64,000 bases of DNA. It comes from Cristatella mucedo (taxonomy: Eukaryota > Bryozoa > Phylactolaemata > Cristatellidae). Where the stretch lies: the NCBI GenBank assembly GCA_009760855.2, contig WPIO01000011.1:4390501-4454500 (forward strand). Reading direction: 5' to 3'. Below are positions 11,033 through 52,185 of this stretch, in pieces. The notes beneath the pieces were generated by a model, which saw only the letters and a list, made by a program, of their open reading frames with translations, was not told the origin of the DNA and made no database searches. Numbering within the stretch: position 1 is the stretch's first letter; each line of letters starts with the position of its first letter. The position numbers and the translations under genes were made by a program.

Positions 11033-12132
11033 GTGCTGTGCTTGCCAAATGGTCAGCTATCGTCAAGACAGTGGCTGAACCCGGCTCACGGCATCCACCG
11101 ACCTTCCACACTGGCAAATTCCAGATGCACTTCGGGAATGGATCGTCGGTCCTCCTGCTCGTGACAAGCGCTCACTGGCGGGCCTAAAATGGTGAGCCTA
11201 GATAATAGCTCTTAGCTCTTGTGTTTACAGCTGTGCACGGCCTGGGAGGTCGAAGATTGAATGGGCTCCGACATTAATCAGCCGCCAGAGCAGCCTGTTG
11301 TCCTGCCGAGCCCACTGTCGGCCACTGTAATAGCCAGCTCTCCTGGGTGGGTGATTCACCGTAGCAAAAGGGAAGAGCTACAGCCACTGGAAGTCCGGTT
11401 CCGTGGTTGCGTGGGCTGCGCTTAGGGGATGGGTGGGCGGAGTGTGGGGAAGAGACCGTCCTTTATCTCCAGTGATGCCTTATCCCTTGGGGGAGCCGCC
11501 ATTTCAGCGCTACGAAATCCTAGGTGGCAGCTCAGATTGAACATTTCACATCCTAACTAGTCTGCCGTGGACATGTCCATCGCCTTGATGTTCAAAGCTG
11601 GCCGGCGGCAGCATATGGAAAGCCGTTTATCTCGAGTTCGTTCGGCCACGGTTGAGGATCATTGAAAAGCCATCTAGGTCGATTAGTCAACCGTGCCATC
11701 TATCGATCGCGCCGTGTGGGCCGTGCTGACGTGGTGCTGACATTGGGTTCCCTGCGCTGCCGCGATTGGCATTCCTTTACGCCTGAGCCCGATTCACGAC
11801 GTTTCCTCTTTGTACGATCCTTTTTGGAGAAACCAGCCTGTTTAGGTTCAGCTGCCGAATTGAAAAGAGCCGTTGATTAGGACCACTGACCCGTCGTGTG
11901 TTACTGGACCGGTCATCTATCTGGTCGAACCGATGGATGCCCTTTCGGAAAGCTACTGGTTGCTGAGGGAGTCGTGCCCGAGCAGGCCCCTTTCAACAAA
12001 GGGGGGGGGTGGGAGAGATCTGCATGGCAGATGTCTGTGATCCTGCTATGAGGAATCGCTGTTAGTTTTATGCTATCTGGGCCTAGGATTAATGAGAAAT
12101 AGACAGGATACACGATAAACAAATCCTAGAGG
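11033..12132. other. Gene-free stretch
   Basis: Nothing recognisable on either strand, other than a G run at 12,001-12,009. Confidence 0.4.
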
Positions 12133-12167
12133 TTCAGCTGACTCCTGTGATGAAGGAGTCAGCTGAA
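12133..12167. repeat. Perfect hairpin, 14-bp arms, 7-nt loop
   Basis: TTCAGCTGACTCCT (12,133-12,146) pairs exactly with AGGAGTCAGCTGAA (12,154-12,167). It lies just upstream of a LINE-B fragment. Confidence 0.9.
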
Positions 12168-12177
12168 TGAATGGCTC

Positions 12178-12330
12178 GATCTATCAACGGATATACAGAG
12201 CAAAGTTCTTATTCACAAGACCCAACTCCTACCGCTTGGCTGCTTCTTACTTAGCTGTTTGTACTGCTTCACCTTGTTTCAGCCTCATCGTGCCCTCAGG
12301 TCCTCTAACGACAACAGATATGCTGTTCCA
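12178..12330 (+). repeat. LINE-B internal fragment
   Basis: Sequence such as ATACAGAGCAAAGTTCTTAT and TTTCAGCCTCATCGTGCCCT matches the LINE-B region at 9,730-9,850 (ATACAGAGCAAAGTTCTTAC; TTTCAGCCTGTTCGCGCCCT). Confidence 0.6.
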
Positions 12331-12639
12331 ACGACCCGGTAATCCACGCATTGCACTAGGTGGACACATAAGCTGTAACGGCCATAAACCCCAGCAAAGG
12401 CCTGCAGAACTACCAAAGACTAATAGTGCCGCACTCACTGCCTGCCCCTACATCTGTCCTGCACTGAGCGTAATGCAGGCTGGATACAATTTTGCATGCA
12501 AAAAAACGCCATGGCAGACTTGGCATCTCCATTTGCAACTACCGGTTTACAATAGCTGGGGGCTGCAAATACAGCCATGCTGTGTCATATAACGTATCGT
12601 GTCTTTTAATTCCACAAACCCCAAAGATGAAATGGATGC

Positions 12640-12830
12640 TATGCTGGAGAGTTTACTATAGCGCACTCAAAGCCCAAATGGTTTTCGGGGCCCATGCGGC
12701 AGCCAACAGGCTTCCTCTCACCCGACATAGAAAATGACATAGAAAATGAGAAGCGTAGCTGAGTCAGGAGTGGATCTGCTGCAGTCGGCAGCAGGAGAGT
12801 ATATATCAATGCGCCTGTTTAGCCTTTAGC
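12640..12830 (-). repeat. LINE-B 3' region, reverse, degraded
   Basis: GGAGAGTTTACTATAGCGCA, GCGGCAGCCAACAGGCTTCC and CAGTCGGCAGCAGGAGAGTA match the antisense LINE-B at 22,775-22,980. With the plus-strand fragment at 12,178 it forms a head-on pair. Confidence 0.6.
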
Positions 12831-13489
12831 CCCCCTCGAAAGACCGTTGAGTTCTAAGTCTAATTCTAAGAAGTCTAATTGAATTACACATGCTAGACTT
12901 ACAGAGTGACTCTAGAGATTGAAGCAGTGTGCCTGTGGTTCGCTAATTAATGACGTTTATTACTTATCGGAAGACGGGGCTGCACCATCTTACCGAGGAT
13001 TGGAAGTGCACCATCTTGCCGAGTGATGGACGGACTTTCTTGCTTTAATTACTAGAGATCAGTCAGTCATAGTCTGGCTGATTTAGTTTGCCGCTGTCTT
13101 CTTTGGGTGAAGCCGTGGGTACAAGGCATAAACGTCCCGTTTTCAAGGTCGCCCTGCACCACTGGGTTAAACTTGAGCATGGGGAGCTCCAGCCATTGTT
13201 GTTTTGGCCAGGGGTCAGGCATGTGACACACGGCATCAGGGTCAGGGGTCAGGCATGGGTCAGGTTCTCCATTGGTCGGCTGGTACAACTGGTCGGAAGC
13301 TCAAAGAAGTGGGCCGATTTGGCTCGACTCCCCCTCGAAATGTGCTGACGTAGTAGTCCAAACAAGAGGGAAATCGGCACCAATCGGTGCTGATTTAGGA
13401 GGCAAGTCGATCATGGAAATGCAGCTCTAGACAGGTCTAAAGAGGCCTTCGGAGGGGCACACAGCTGCTTTCTCTCAAAATGGAAGTTA

Positions 13490-13605
13490 TAATGATAATA
13501 ATAATATTAATGCATTTGTTTAGCGCCCTCAGAACTGAATTCTTCATAGGCACTTTACAGATGCTGTATGGAAAGCATTACTAAATAAAGTTTAGGGTTT
13601 AGGAC
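13490..13605 (-). repeat. LINE-A 3' terminus, reverse
   Basis: AATGATAATAATAATATTAA, GCGCCCTCAGAACTGAATTC and GGCACTTTACAGATGCTGTA form the antisense of the LINE-A tail. Confidence 0.7.
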
Positions 13606-13947
13606 CTCTTTTTTTAAATGTCTAACGAGATTCTCGGCAAAATACCTGTAGCTTTCAGCTCTCCCAAAACGTTTTAGGAGTTAAGCTAACATTTAAAGCG
13701 AACAGTTAGCAATAACAATATGAATTAAAATAACAGTTTGCAATTTTTAGTAGAGCCTTTCCGAGAGGATTTCGAAGTGAAGACCTTGACCTCGTGCCAT
13801 GCCACCCAAGGTCGAGGTTTAGCCCACTGCCGAAATTCTTGTTTCCCTTTCGCCTGTTTATGTAGAGCATAGACAGCCGGGTCCAATTTGAGCTCACTTT
13901 CCTTTTTGCAGTCATGTGGCCTGCACTTTGCACAGTCCTATGATTCA

Positions 13948-13948
<1 letters not shown>

Positions 13949-14012
<64 letters not shown>

Positions 14013-14021
14013 TGTGTGTGT
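13949..14021. repeat. (GT)n microsatellite
   Basis: A GT run with a TATATATA interruption at its right side. Confidence 0.95.
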
Positions 14022-14130
14022 ATAGTCGTATCTCGGTTAATCGGTTCCAGACTCTGATAGGCGAATTCTCTGATAGCCGAATTTTCGTGAAGTACGATTC
14101 TTTATTTATAAATTAAATATTTTCGTAATT
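14022..14130. repeat. Possible pogo/Tigger-type element end
   Basis: TATAGTCGTATCTCGGTTAA then TCGGTTCCAGACTCTGATAG, GCGAATTCTCTGATAGCCGA and ATTTTCGTGAAGTACGATTC resembles the terminal repeats of Tigger/pogo elements, which begin with a CGGTT..GGTTCCAGA-like block and carry CGAA-type subrepeats. A matching opposite end was not found in the AT-rich 14,130-14,580 stretch, so the boundary is uncertain. Confidence 0.35.
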
Positions 14131-14599
14131 AGAGCATAGAAAACTTGTTCAAGACCCTCCTCTAGTTTGGTTTTACCATTATTAAAGCCCTCTGGACACG
14201 AAGTAACACAATTTTAGTCGCCATTACACTCATATTACCCAATATTTTAGACAAAGTAAGGGATAATAAGACTATTAGACGGTACAAATATCATATTTTT
14301 ATTAGGGCACACTTAATTACACATGCAGTTTTTTACACATAACTGCTAACTTAAGAAAATAGTGCACTTTGTTCGTTGATGATGAAGAGGTGTACTGCAC
14401 GTCAAAAAAGAGCAAGGTTACTGCTCTCAATGAGGCTGTACCTGACGTTGAAGGATTTGTGGGGGTGCTCGAATGCATACACCAACATATGTACAGTAAT
14501 TTTAATTAGGATGCAGGGGTGTGTAATTGACTCAGACAACTGAGCAGCGCTGTATCATTTTCACCATCTCGATCAACTTTTTAATGAAGATATTTGAAA

Positions 14600-14765
14600 A
14601 ACCGTGATAGAGTGAAGCCATAATTTGTATAGCATCCTAAGAGAACTACATTTCTATCCTGGCTCTTCACATATGCCACATGGCTCGAGCCCACGACCAC
14701 GGTCGCAAAGGTGGGTACCTTAACATTGGTCGTTAAAGGCGAGCGCCTTAACCTCTGGGCCAAAC
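14600..14765 (-). mobile_element. SINE-2 copy, reverse, degraded
   Basis: ATTTGTATAGCATCCTAAGA then GAACTACATTTCTATCC is the antisense tail. GGCTCGAGCCCACGACC is the antisense B box and TAACCTCTGGGCCAAACCAG the antisense A box. Confidence 0.75.
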
Positions 14766-15867
14766 CAGAGTGGGGTGCACTTGATGGCGTGAATTCAGGC
14801 ACCCATCAAGGAAGGGCTGAACCAGTTTGCAGCAGCCTCTCTTTCTCTGCTCTAGCTGATACCTTCAAACAAAAGGGGCCACCCAGTCCTCACTGCAGCC
14901 TGCTGACAGCGCTGGTGGCATGGACGAGCCTCATTTGGCTCATTGCTGGTACCTGCTTCTTGGGATCTAAGCTAGTGTAGATTCTCTGCTCTCTCTCGCT
15001 CTCTCTCGCTCTGCTTTGCTCTCTCTTTCTCTGCTCTCTACTCTCTGCTCTCTACTCTCCTGTCGCCTGGCTGCATTGGCTTCATAGCCAGCTGATATAT
15101 TACACCTGATTGTCTTCACACTCTCCCCAAGAAGGTGGATGAACAAACATTTATTTTCAATGCCTTCACATGGATTTGGCTACAAAGGCCGATGCATTCA
15201 GGGAGTTGAATAGCTCGACTGCTGGACAGCAGCTTGCTTCTAGAAATCGAGTCGACATCACCATGGGTGTCCTTTTCAAGGAGTCCAACAATAGCCGGTC
15301 TTTCTAAAAGCCTAATTTTCCCAGCTAATCGCAGCTGTCCTTCCTGGCTTCGTCCAAGTGCCGTTTTCCGGGCCTCGAGGCCTGTTGACACCGTCTGACA
15401 CCTCTTGCTTGCATGCCCAAAACTCCTCCCACTCGATCGTGATTCGGTCGCTGACTGGTGGAGCTAGCCTGGGAACTAGCAGGCACCTGTCAAATCAACT
15501 TTCTCCATCTCGGTTTCGATTGCACGCGTGTAGTTAGTCATTCTCACCGCGTCCAACCGTGTGCAATTTCGGGTGCTGTCTAGTTGCAGAGGCAGGCCAG
15601 ACAATGATGCCTCGGGCATCGGAGGGACTGTTGTTTGGCTGGCTGCTGCTCGCAGAGGTGGGGGCCTCTGCTGAACAAATGTGGTCGGGTTACCGAATCG
15701 ACCGGGAGGTCCGAGCCAGGGAGCATGCCTCGAGATTTGCTGCAGCAAGGGTGAGCTGCTCTCGGCAGTTGGGAGAACATGGACTGGTGCCTTGGAAAAC
15801 GGGAAGCCATTTAAAAAACGACAAGCAAAAAGCAATCACAGAGTCAAATAGGTGAGAGATTAAGAGA

Positions 15868-16092
<225 letters not shown>

Positions 16093-16252
16093 GTGCAAGA
16101 GATAACTGAAAGAGATGGAGATGGATAGATAGGTAAAAAGATAAACAGAGAGATGACAGAGAGGAGAGATGTGAGAAAGAACCAGAAAGGATGGAGGAAG
16201 GGCTGAGCAATTACGACAGAGAGCCAAGAGACTGTGTTTTGGCTGGCCTGTG

Positions 16253-16296
16253 TTGTACTCTCCCTCTTGCCGATGACGGCAAGAGGGAGAGTACAA
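16253..16296. repeat. Perfect hairpin, 20-bp arms, 4-nt loop
   Basis: TTGTACTCTCCCTCTTGCCG (16,253-16,272) pairs exactly with 16,277-16,296 across the loop ATGA. It sits about 30 bp upstream of the LINE-A fragment. Confidence 0.95.
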
Positions 16297-16324
16297 TAAA
16301 CCGTGAAAAGCAGCCTACAGCATC

Positions 16325-16749
16325 CAGCCAAGCAATTGCCAAGCACAATCTAGGCTTTCACTTCTATGCGGCTGACACTCAGTTGTACCTTTGCTTTGAT
16401 CCCTCCCAGCCTTTGAGCACCTCGAATTCTTTCAACTCCCTTGCTGCATGTATTGATCACATCTGCACACGGATGGCAGCAAGTTTTCTTAAATTAAATG
16501 ATGATAAAACTAACTTACTAGCTATGGGCAAACCAAGTGCGACTCAGAAATTGGAAAGGCTATCACTCAAAATTGGCTCTGCCAGTATATCTCCTGTTGA
16601 ATCAGCTCGAAATCTAGGTGTCATGTTCCAAAGTGACCTTTCGTTAGACGACCACATCAGCTCCACAATAAGTCTTTCAGCTATACAACATTGCTAAAAT
16701 TCGGGCTGGTTTAGATAAGGATACCACATCTAAGTTGGTCCATGCATGA
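16325..16749 (+). pseudogene. LINE-A reverse-transcriptase fragment, sense part
   Basis: The translation HNLGFHFYAADTQLYLCFD contains the reverse-transcriptase active-site box (normally FYADDTQLY), here with one Asp changed to Ala. It continues ICTRMAASFLKLNDDKTNLL and ESARNLGVMFQSDLSLDDH. It resembles L2/CR1-clade polymerases and matches the intact stretch at 56,789-57,769. The frame ends after LVHA. Confidence 0.85.
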
Positions 16750-16995
16750 CACTTTTTGACACTAAAAGTGAGTGACAGAACCTTGAAGTCGACAGTCAAC
16801 TTGATCGAAAACCAGTACAAGTCGGTGAGAAGTAGTATAATGTGGCAGTTGGGATCATCGTTGGGGACAGACAAGCCTACCCGTGAAGTTTTTCACCAGC
16901 TGTAGGCATCTTATTCCAGAGGCAGGAAAACTTTAAAGTAGCAAGTTACAGAAGTCTAGATGTGACGTCACACATGCGTGGACCGGCTATAGCTG
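16750..16995 (-). pseudogene. LINE-A fragment, inverted continuation
   Basis: AAAAGTGAGTGACAGAACCT, TTGAAGTCGACAGTC and CAGACAAGCCTACCCGTGAA are antisense to the LINE-A segment that should follow the preceding fragment (compare 56,994-57,215). The sense part stops at LVHA, and the inverted part holds the following stretch. The element was therefore inverted internally near 16,749. Confidence 0.7.
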
Positions 16996-18749
16996 CTGCA
17001 ACCTTATTTAACAAGGCCCAAATTGTTGCCTTCATGCCTAGCTGAAAATAGGCAAGACTTATCTGTGAATCTCACTTGGTTATCTTTCGTGATCACCCCC
17101 TGAATGTTCACTTTGAATGTCCACCTAGTGCTGTTGGTGATTACAATGATTATTACAATCATTATTTGCTTTGTTGTTGTAGAAGTCTTATCATTGTACG
17201 TTGTGTTTGTGCCCTCCAGCTGTCGTGCCTATATGCATGGGCCGTGTGGAGGCATGCAAGAGTCGGTACACTGCTCCTTAGGTCTTTTTCGAATGGCTGT
17301 GCTGATGAATTGCTGTTATTGCTCGGCAACCAAGCTGTGGTAGCTCTGGCATCGTGATCGTGTGCTCACTCAGCAGTTTAGTAATGCAGTCGGGTGTATG
17401 ATTGTTTGTGGCTCCTCTGCAGTTTGCCTCGAACTCGCGTGTGCCGAGAGAATGCAATGAGTGGCTGACCTGCACGTCCGAATTTTCGGTATGTGCTTGT
17501 ATAGGAGACTGCTGCTTTTAGCAGCGGAGCAGAAATACCAAAGCAGCAGTAGGCGTTGTATTGTTACATCGCTAACTCATTATCACTTGACATTTGTCAC
17601 CCTAGCCAGTTATTTTGGGACCGACTGGGTGCTGAAGCACAGTGTCATATGTAGATGTCAGTCAGAGGGACGGTGCCTTGTTGGTCAGTTCTAGGTCGCC
17701 GTGGCTTGTTCTCGACGGCAAGCGTGCCTGTGTTGGATAATCCTCCCTGGCCACGGTGGCTATCTGCCTTCACTTGGTCAGTTTCATTGTGTGACAGCCC
17801 CTGTGAATTGTCAGGGTTTTGGCAGAAACGGAAGTTTGATGATATCGAAGTGGGTTGGTTTTTGCCTAATTGTTTTCACTTTTAAAATTGAAGCATGTTT
17901 GATTGCCTGCTAGCTTTCCAGAAATTTTCTGTTGCAATTGGTCGAGGATATATTTCAGAATTGATGATTGTCTGTAGATTTTCAAAAAACCGCATGCACG
18001 AGGCCCCTTAAGCGTGCTAGTAGCAATGGGGAACTATTATCCAGACTAAACTAATGCGAACCACCAATTTACGGCATACGCAAAGAAAAAACTTGGGAAG
18101 TGTGTCTTCTGTGCCTTAAAATTACACTACGTACAATTTCTGGATCAGTTTTTTGAGCAAAACCTCGGGTTGTAGGAAATTCTTTGGCCTAAATGTTGGC
18201 TGGATTTCTGAGCTTATGCCGTTAACTAACGTCTTCCGAAAGCAGTGAGTTACCCTAGTTCACTTCTCTTGTTTACCTTCAAGACACGGCGATGTTTCAG
18301 TTGATGCACCGATTCCAAGATTTCATTTCAGTCATGCTTGCTTTCTCTTTGTACCCGAGATAACGGTATAGTGAGCTAACAATTAAATCTGCCTGCACTA
18401 CTTCGGTTGTAGCCTGGGCAGTCACTGCAATAGCTTCAGCCTAGAAGCTGTGGGCAAATCAGGATTTGGTGGCACAGTAGAGTTGACTGTCTTATCTTCT
18501 TGTGAGATCGGCCTTTGTTAACCATGTCGTTGTACAATGTTGCTATGCAACTCTGAAACTTTGCTCATTGAGCCTAGTTTTGGTTCGTGCCTGAGCATAT
18601 CCATCCCAAAAGTCTACCGACTCATGTAACATACGGATATGTAACAATGTGGATAATTGTGAAAGTTTTTTTTTTATCTAATGAATGCAATAAAGCAGCT
18701 ATTTATAAGTAAACATTAACTGTGTTTATCATCTTGAACGTCTTCATAC
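16996..18749. other. Gene-free stretch
   Basis: No domain-like open frame or repeat family recognised. A T run lies at 18,668-18,675. Confidence 0.4.
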
Positions 18750-18925
18750 TAGCTGATTTAACAGCCACTTTTGTATAGTGGCAGAAGAGCCTTTACGGCT
18801 ATCACCACCACTTGCAGTAGCAATAAAAGATTGCTCAATGCAGGATTCGAACCCACAACCTCGGGACCGAGGTTGTGAAAAGCAACCGCCTTACCTAGCA
18901 TGCCATCACGGCTCACCATCGTGTC
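18750..18925 (-). mobile_element. SINE-1 copy, reverse
   Basis: AGCTGATTTAACAGCCACTT, GGCAGAAGAGCCTTTACGGC, GCAGGATTCGAACCCACAAC (antisense B box, close to consensus) and ACCGCCTTACCTAGCATGCC. This is the best-preserved full copy of this family. Confidence 0.85.
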
Positions 18926-20079
18926 TTGAACAACATTTTGCTAGTTCTCCCTTATATCGAGGTTCCAAACTGACGGTTTACTTTGGGTTTATCCTGAGAA
19001 TTGGTTCTCCATTACTATCTACATGCCTGAAGGATCGTAGTACCTTTGCTTTTGTGAAAATTCACGGAAAATGGTCGATGTCTGCATAAATCCTCACTTT
19101 TGAATGCTAATGCACTTTCAAATGCTTTGCTGTCGCCAAACAATAGACAGGACAGGATCGGCCTCTTAGCCAGTGCAAGGTGAACTGCTGCTAATTTGGT
19201 TGCAGTGTGAAATGGCTGTTAGGAATGAGAATGAGATAGCAGAGCCCTGTCCGTGGCTGTCATGCTTGGCATGTGCGGCTGCTGAATGGGAAGAGTCGGC
19301 CGAGGGATCGATGACCAACGATCGATGATCGACGTTCTTCAGGTGGTTCTGCTTATGCCAGATGCTGCTCTCCAATGTATCTTGGCTCATTGTCATTTCT
19401 TGCGAGGGTAGCTGGAGATTTTGTCTGGGGGAGAGCAGGAGAGCATTGACACTCGAGGCATGGTCGGGAGAGCAGCCTAAAAGGAATGTCTTGTAAGGAG
19501 CATGGCTAGAGCATTGCAGCTGACCTTCGGACTACCGGCTGCAGACATCTTGCCTATGGGTTGTGTAGAGTGGGGGCGGGGCTGCAATCTGCGTTCCCGT
19601 ACGAACTGAGCAGCGCTTGTGGGTGCACGATGACCGTCGGAAGAGCAGGTCATGGAATGTCCTTTTTAACCCTTTCCTTTCCCTGCTCAACACCACCTAA
19701 CCCGAGCACCCACCGATCGTCATTCGCGTGATATGATAGCGGTTCTACTCCCGAGAGCACCCATTGTGTTCGGGCTAGCCTCACTGCCCATTCCTGTCAT
19801 GTGTGAGCAGTTATTTTCAGCCCCCCCCCCCCCCGTTTTCACTCTTTGGCCTGCACACCATCAAGCCACGTGGCGCCCTTTTTTCTCGATCCATGTGCGA
19901 ATGCAAAGATTTTCCGTTAAGGCTGTGCGAGTTCTGCAGCTCTGGCAAAACTATTGCGCTCAAGCTTAACACCCGTTTTCCTGGTCGCTGATCCAAATGC
20001 TCCAAACTTGTTTTTGCCACAGCCTGCTTAGCATTCAGTTTCTTAATGCTCCCACTTTTGCTCTGCTCACGTGCGATGT
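18926..20079. other. Gene-free stretch
   Basis: No gene recognised. Contains a run of about 14 C at 19,820-19,834 and a small repeated GATCGATGA motif near 19,306-19,330. Confidence 0.4.
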
Positions 20080-20362
20080 GAGGATAAACTCAAAACGTAC
20101 CTATTGATCACAGGATTTAATGGGTCTCTGTGATTCGTCCTTCATGTACTTATGCATGCAGACACTGTCCATGCTGCCACTAACAATACTTGCATGCTGA
20201 CCCTGTGCATGTCACCCCTAACCATGCTATTCTTGTTATTTATTGAACATGCTCTCTCCATCCACTCGACCGTGCTTTCTTTGCAGCAAATGTAAAGCGC
20301 CTAGAAAGAGATTGAGTTCTTTGACTGTGCTTTATCAAATGTATTATTATTATTATTATTAG
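20080..20362 (+). repeat. LINE-A 3' UTR and tail
   Basis: GGGTCTCTGTGATTCGTCCT, TGCATGCTGACCCTGTGCAT and AAAGCGCCTAGAAAGAGATT are followed by (ATT)n. It is collinear with 25,870-26,125. Confidence 0.85.
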
Positions 20363-21329
20363 TAAGGCTCCTAGATCGAACATTTGCCCGTGGATTGTAT
20401 GGGTTCTAGTTGTTGTCGAGTGTGTGCCAGAGGACTTGGGAGCTGCCAGCCTATTGCTGATCTTGAGTTTTGAACGCTGCTAACGTACACTTCACTAACC
20501 AGCCACATTGGCCACATGTGTTTCCCCCTCATGTCAGTGAATTAGTTCACATATCGGAAACGAAGCTGACGATGCCATGTTGCACTTAACCAATGCTGCC
20601 ACTCTGACGATGCAGATTCAATGCTGATTGGTCATCAGCCGTAATAGCCTAACCTACCTCTTGTGGCCGCATTTGTAATGATTGCCGTTTATCTTTACCT
20701 GCTGTGGTTGGAGTGTGTGGAGCATCGATGCATCGACGCCACAATCTCTTGCTGAATCTCTGCCTGTTCCTGGTCCTGTTTCTCGGTGCTCCTGCTGTGC
20801 ATTCGGAACACTCTCAGTGCACGGTGTGATATTAATGGGTTATTACAGTCATCAGCTACTTGTTACTATCGAATGAGGTTTGTTAATGCACGTGCTTGTT
20901 ACTGAATAGAAAAAGATACGCAGGTTCTGGGCCATTTATTTGCCACCGTAGGGCACGGATAAATAAGTCAGATCGGGTTGACTGCAGGCAGTGTCTGCTT
21001 AGCTCAAGGGGATGGGTGACAGTGTTCTTTGTTTGCCACCACCAAGGTGACTGTGAGGTCAGGTTCGGCAGACCTGTACTGAGTTGACATATGCAGATAG
21101 GGGTACAATTAAATTGGCTGGCCAGTGCAGCTGGGCTGACATCGTAGATGGGCAGGCGATTATGTCGGGTAGCCAACGGTTGCTGCAGGTTTCTCCTTAT
21201 TCTTCTGCCGGGTTAAGGCTGTTGATTTGCCGATTTGTCCATTCACCGATTACCTACCGACCCTAATATGTGAGATTTTTATTCTTGGGATTCTTGGATG
21301 CAGGGCCTGGAAAAAAGGTCACTTGATGT

Positions 21330-21510
21330 ACCCGTGGATCCTGGGTCTAAGCCTAGGGGCAAGGCATTCATACTTCACGGTCCAGGTCGTTGGGTTGAGT
21401 CATGCATTCGATCATGCTTCCTTTGCAGCAAATGTAAAGTGCCTAGAAAGCGATAGGGTTCTTTTAGGGTGCTATAACAAATGTATCATTATTATTATTA
21501 CTATTATTGG
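21330..21510 (+). mobile_element. SINE-like head joined to LINE-A tail
   Basis: GGGTCTAAGCCTAGGGGCAA, TTCACGGTCCAGGTCG and GGGTTGAGTCATGCA resemble a degenerate tRNA-like head. Directly after comes GCAGCAAATGTAAAGTGCCT, AGAAAGCGATAGGGTTCTTT and (ATT)n, the LINE-A 3' end. Confidence 0.5.
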
Positions 21511-21962
21511 GTCCTACTGCAGGTAGTTCTCCATTGTCCTAAGGTTATTTTGCCTCTAAATAAATGAGGCTACTGAATCAGCTTTCTTTAGATGCAGCGT
21601 GTAGGTCGTTCAATATGGTATTAACTAATGTACCAGGAACTTAAAATAGAGCAAATCCATCGTGATACCGTCCAGAGCTTGATTTTGTCTGTCGAGTTTC
21701 CCAAATAAGTGCAACCACGGTTACTTTGTCAAAAGTAGGAGGCCTCGTAAACCCAGCTTTATGATCGCAAGTTGAGGTTTCTCTCGTCGTGTGCTCGCTT
21801 CTGCTTATACCTCGCTCGACTAGTGCTGGCTGCTGGCGAAGCTCGTTACCTTTGGCAACACCGAAGAGTAGTACCGGCGGTAGTTTGCTCACCCCTTGGC
21901 CTGTCTACGTTGTATGCAAACGTCTATTTGCAGCTGCATTTCCATCTTTGCTATTTTTGCAG

Positions 21963-50974
<29,012 letters not shown>

Positions 50975-52104
50975 TATTTTTAGCGGTGGTCCGAGGCACT
51001 GTCTCCCCCCCCCCCCCCCCGTAGAGCTCCCTCTGCTCTGCTGGCTGTGGCCGGCCAGCAGAGCAGAGGGAGCTGAGCTCAATCCTGGGGGCAGGCCTGC
51101 CGCACATCTGCTTTTAAAAAGCAGACGCCCTTGGCCGCCCGCTGCGCACGTGTCATCAACATGCTCTCGTCTCTCTCGTGTGTGCAATGACTAGGCTCTT
51201 TTTTAGCTTACTTGTGTAAGCTTCGAAAGGCAGCGATAATCTCCTCGGCTTTTTTGTTTTGTAATTTTCTGCTAGGTCTTATGTCGGATCAGACGTGTGG
51301 CTCCTGAAGGCTGTGGTGGCATGTGACGTGTCGTGGGCATGAGGTTGTTTTGCAATGCAGCCGGCTGCCAACAGGACGTCAGCCCCTGGTGGTCTAGCAC
51401 CTCTTGCCAATAGATGTGTCATGCCACGTTTTCTATTGGCTGTGGTTTAACTGCAATGGCCACACGTGTAGCACTTAAGCTGTCCTCTTGTCGGCCGTGA
51501 GCTGACATGAAACAGCTAGTGTGTGCTCACATAACATAAGGATTATTTATTATGGCAGAGCATTTTTTGTCTGCTATCCAAATACAGTGGTTGATGCTAG
51601 CTAGTAATGAATTTGCTTGACCTCCCAAGTTTCCTGGAATGGCATTCGAACCATCGGGTGCTCGACCTCCTGTCCTAAAGTATTTATTTTCTACAATCGA
51701 CATATGGCTGGCCATTGGAAACTGGCAATGAGATGTGTGAGGTAATGCAATTATTCTCTTGCAGCTCTTGTAACTACTCTTGAGAACTTGTCTAATTGCT
51801 AAGCTTAGACTGTTCATTCATTAGGTCTGTTTGGGGCAGGTGGAATTTGAACGTCCTGATACAGTTAGCTACAACTTTTTGTGAATTTCCTCTCGCGAAA
51901 GTGATGTACAGCATATCCACATGCTATCGTCAGATTTACCTATTAGCAGGCTTGCTGAACATAATTTTAAAAAGACGTCACTGAGGATCAGTTGAATGCT
52001 ATTGATGCCATCTTTCCTCAAAGTGGTAGATCTTTCATAAATACTAAGAATTCACCCTTTTTGTATGAATTATTACTGGAATCAGAATCGCTTACGAAAG
52101 GAGT
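50975..52104. other. Region downstream of ADAM stop
   Basis: Presumed 3' UTR/intergenic. No AATAAA was noticed in the first several hundred bases. Contains a C run at 51,007-51,020 and the hairpin at 51,025-51,074. Confidence 0.4.
51025..51074. repeat. Perfect hairpin, 21-bp arms, 8-nt loop
   Basis: AGCTCCCTCTGCTCTGCTGG C (51,025-51,045) pairs exactly with 51,054-51,074. It lies about 50 nt after the ADAM stop codon, probably within its 3' UTR. Confidence 0.95.
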
Positions 52105-52185
52105 CTTTTAATAATAATAATAATAATAATAATACACCTGATAAAGCACCCTCAGAGAACTCAATCTCTTTCTACGTGCGTTACA
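52105..52185 (-). repeat. LINE-A 3' terminus, reverse
   Basis: (AAT)n followed by ACCTGATAAAGCACCCTCAG and AGAACTCAATCTCTTTCTAC. Confidence 0.85.

Noticed and set aside
14991-15060. Regulatory pyrimidine tract
   Set aside because: A CTCTCGCTCT-type degenerate simple repeat with no adjacent exon.
16325-16995. Classical twin-priming inversion
   Set aside because: Segment order is opposite to the expected product, so only an internal inversion is claimed.
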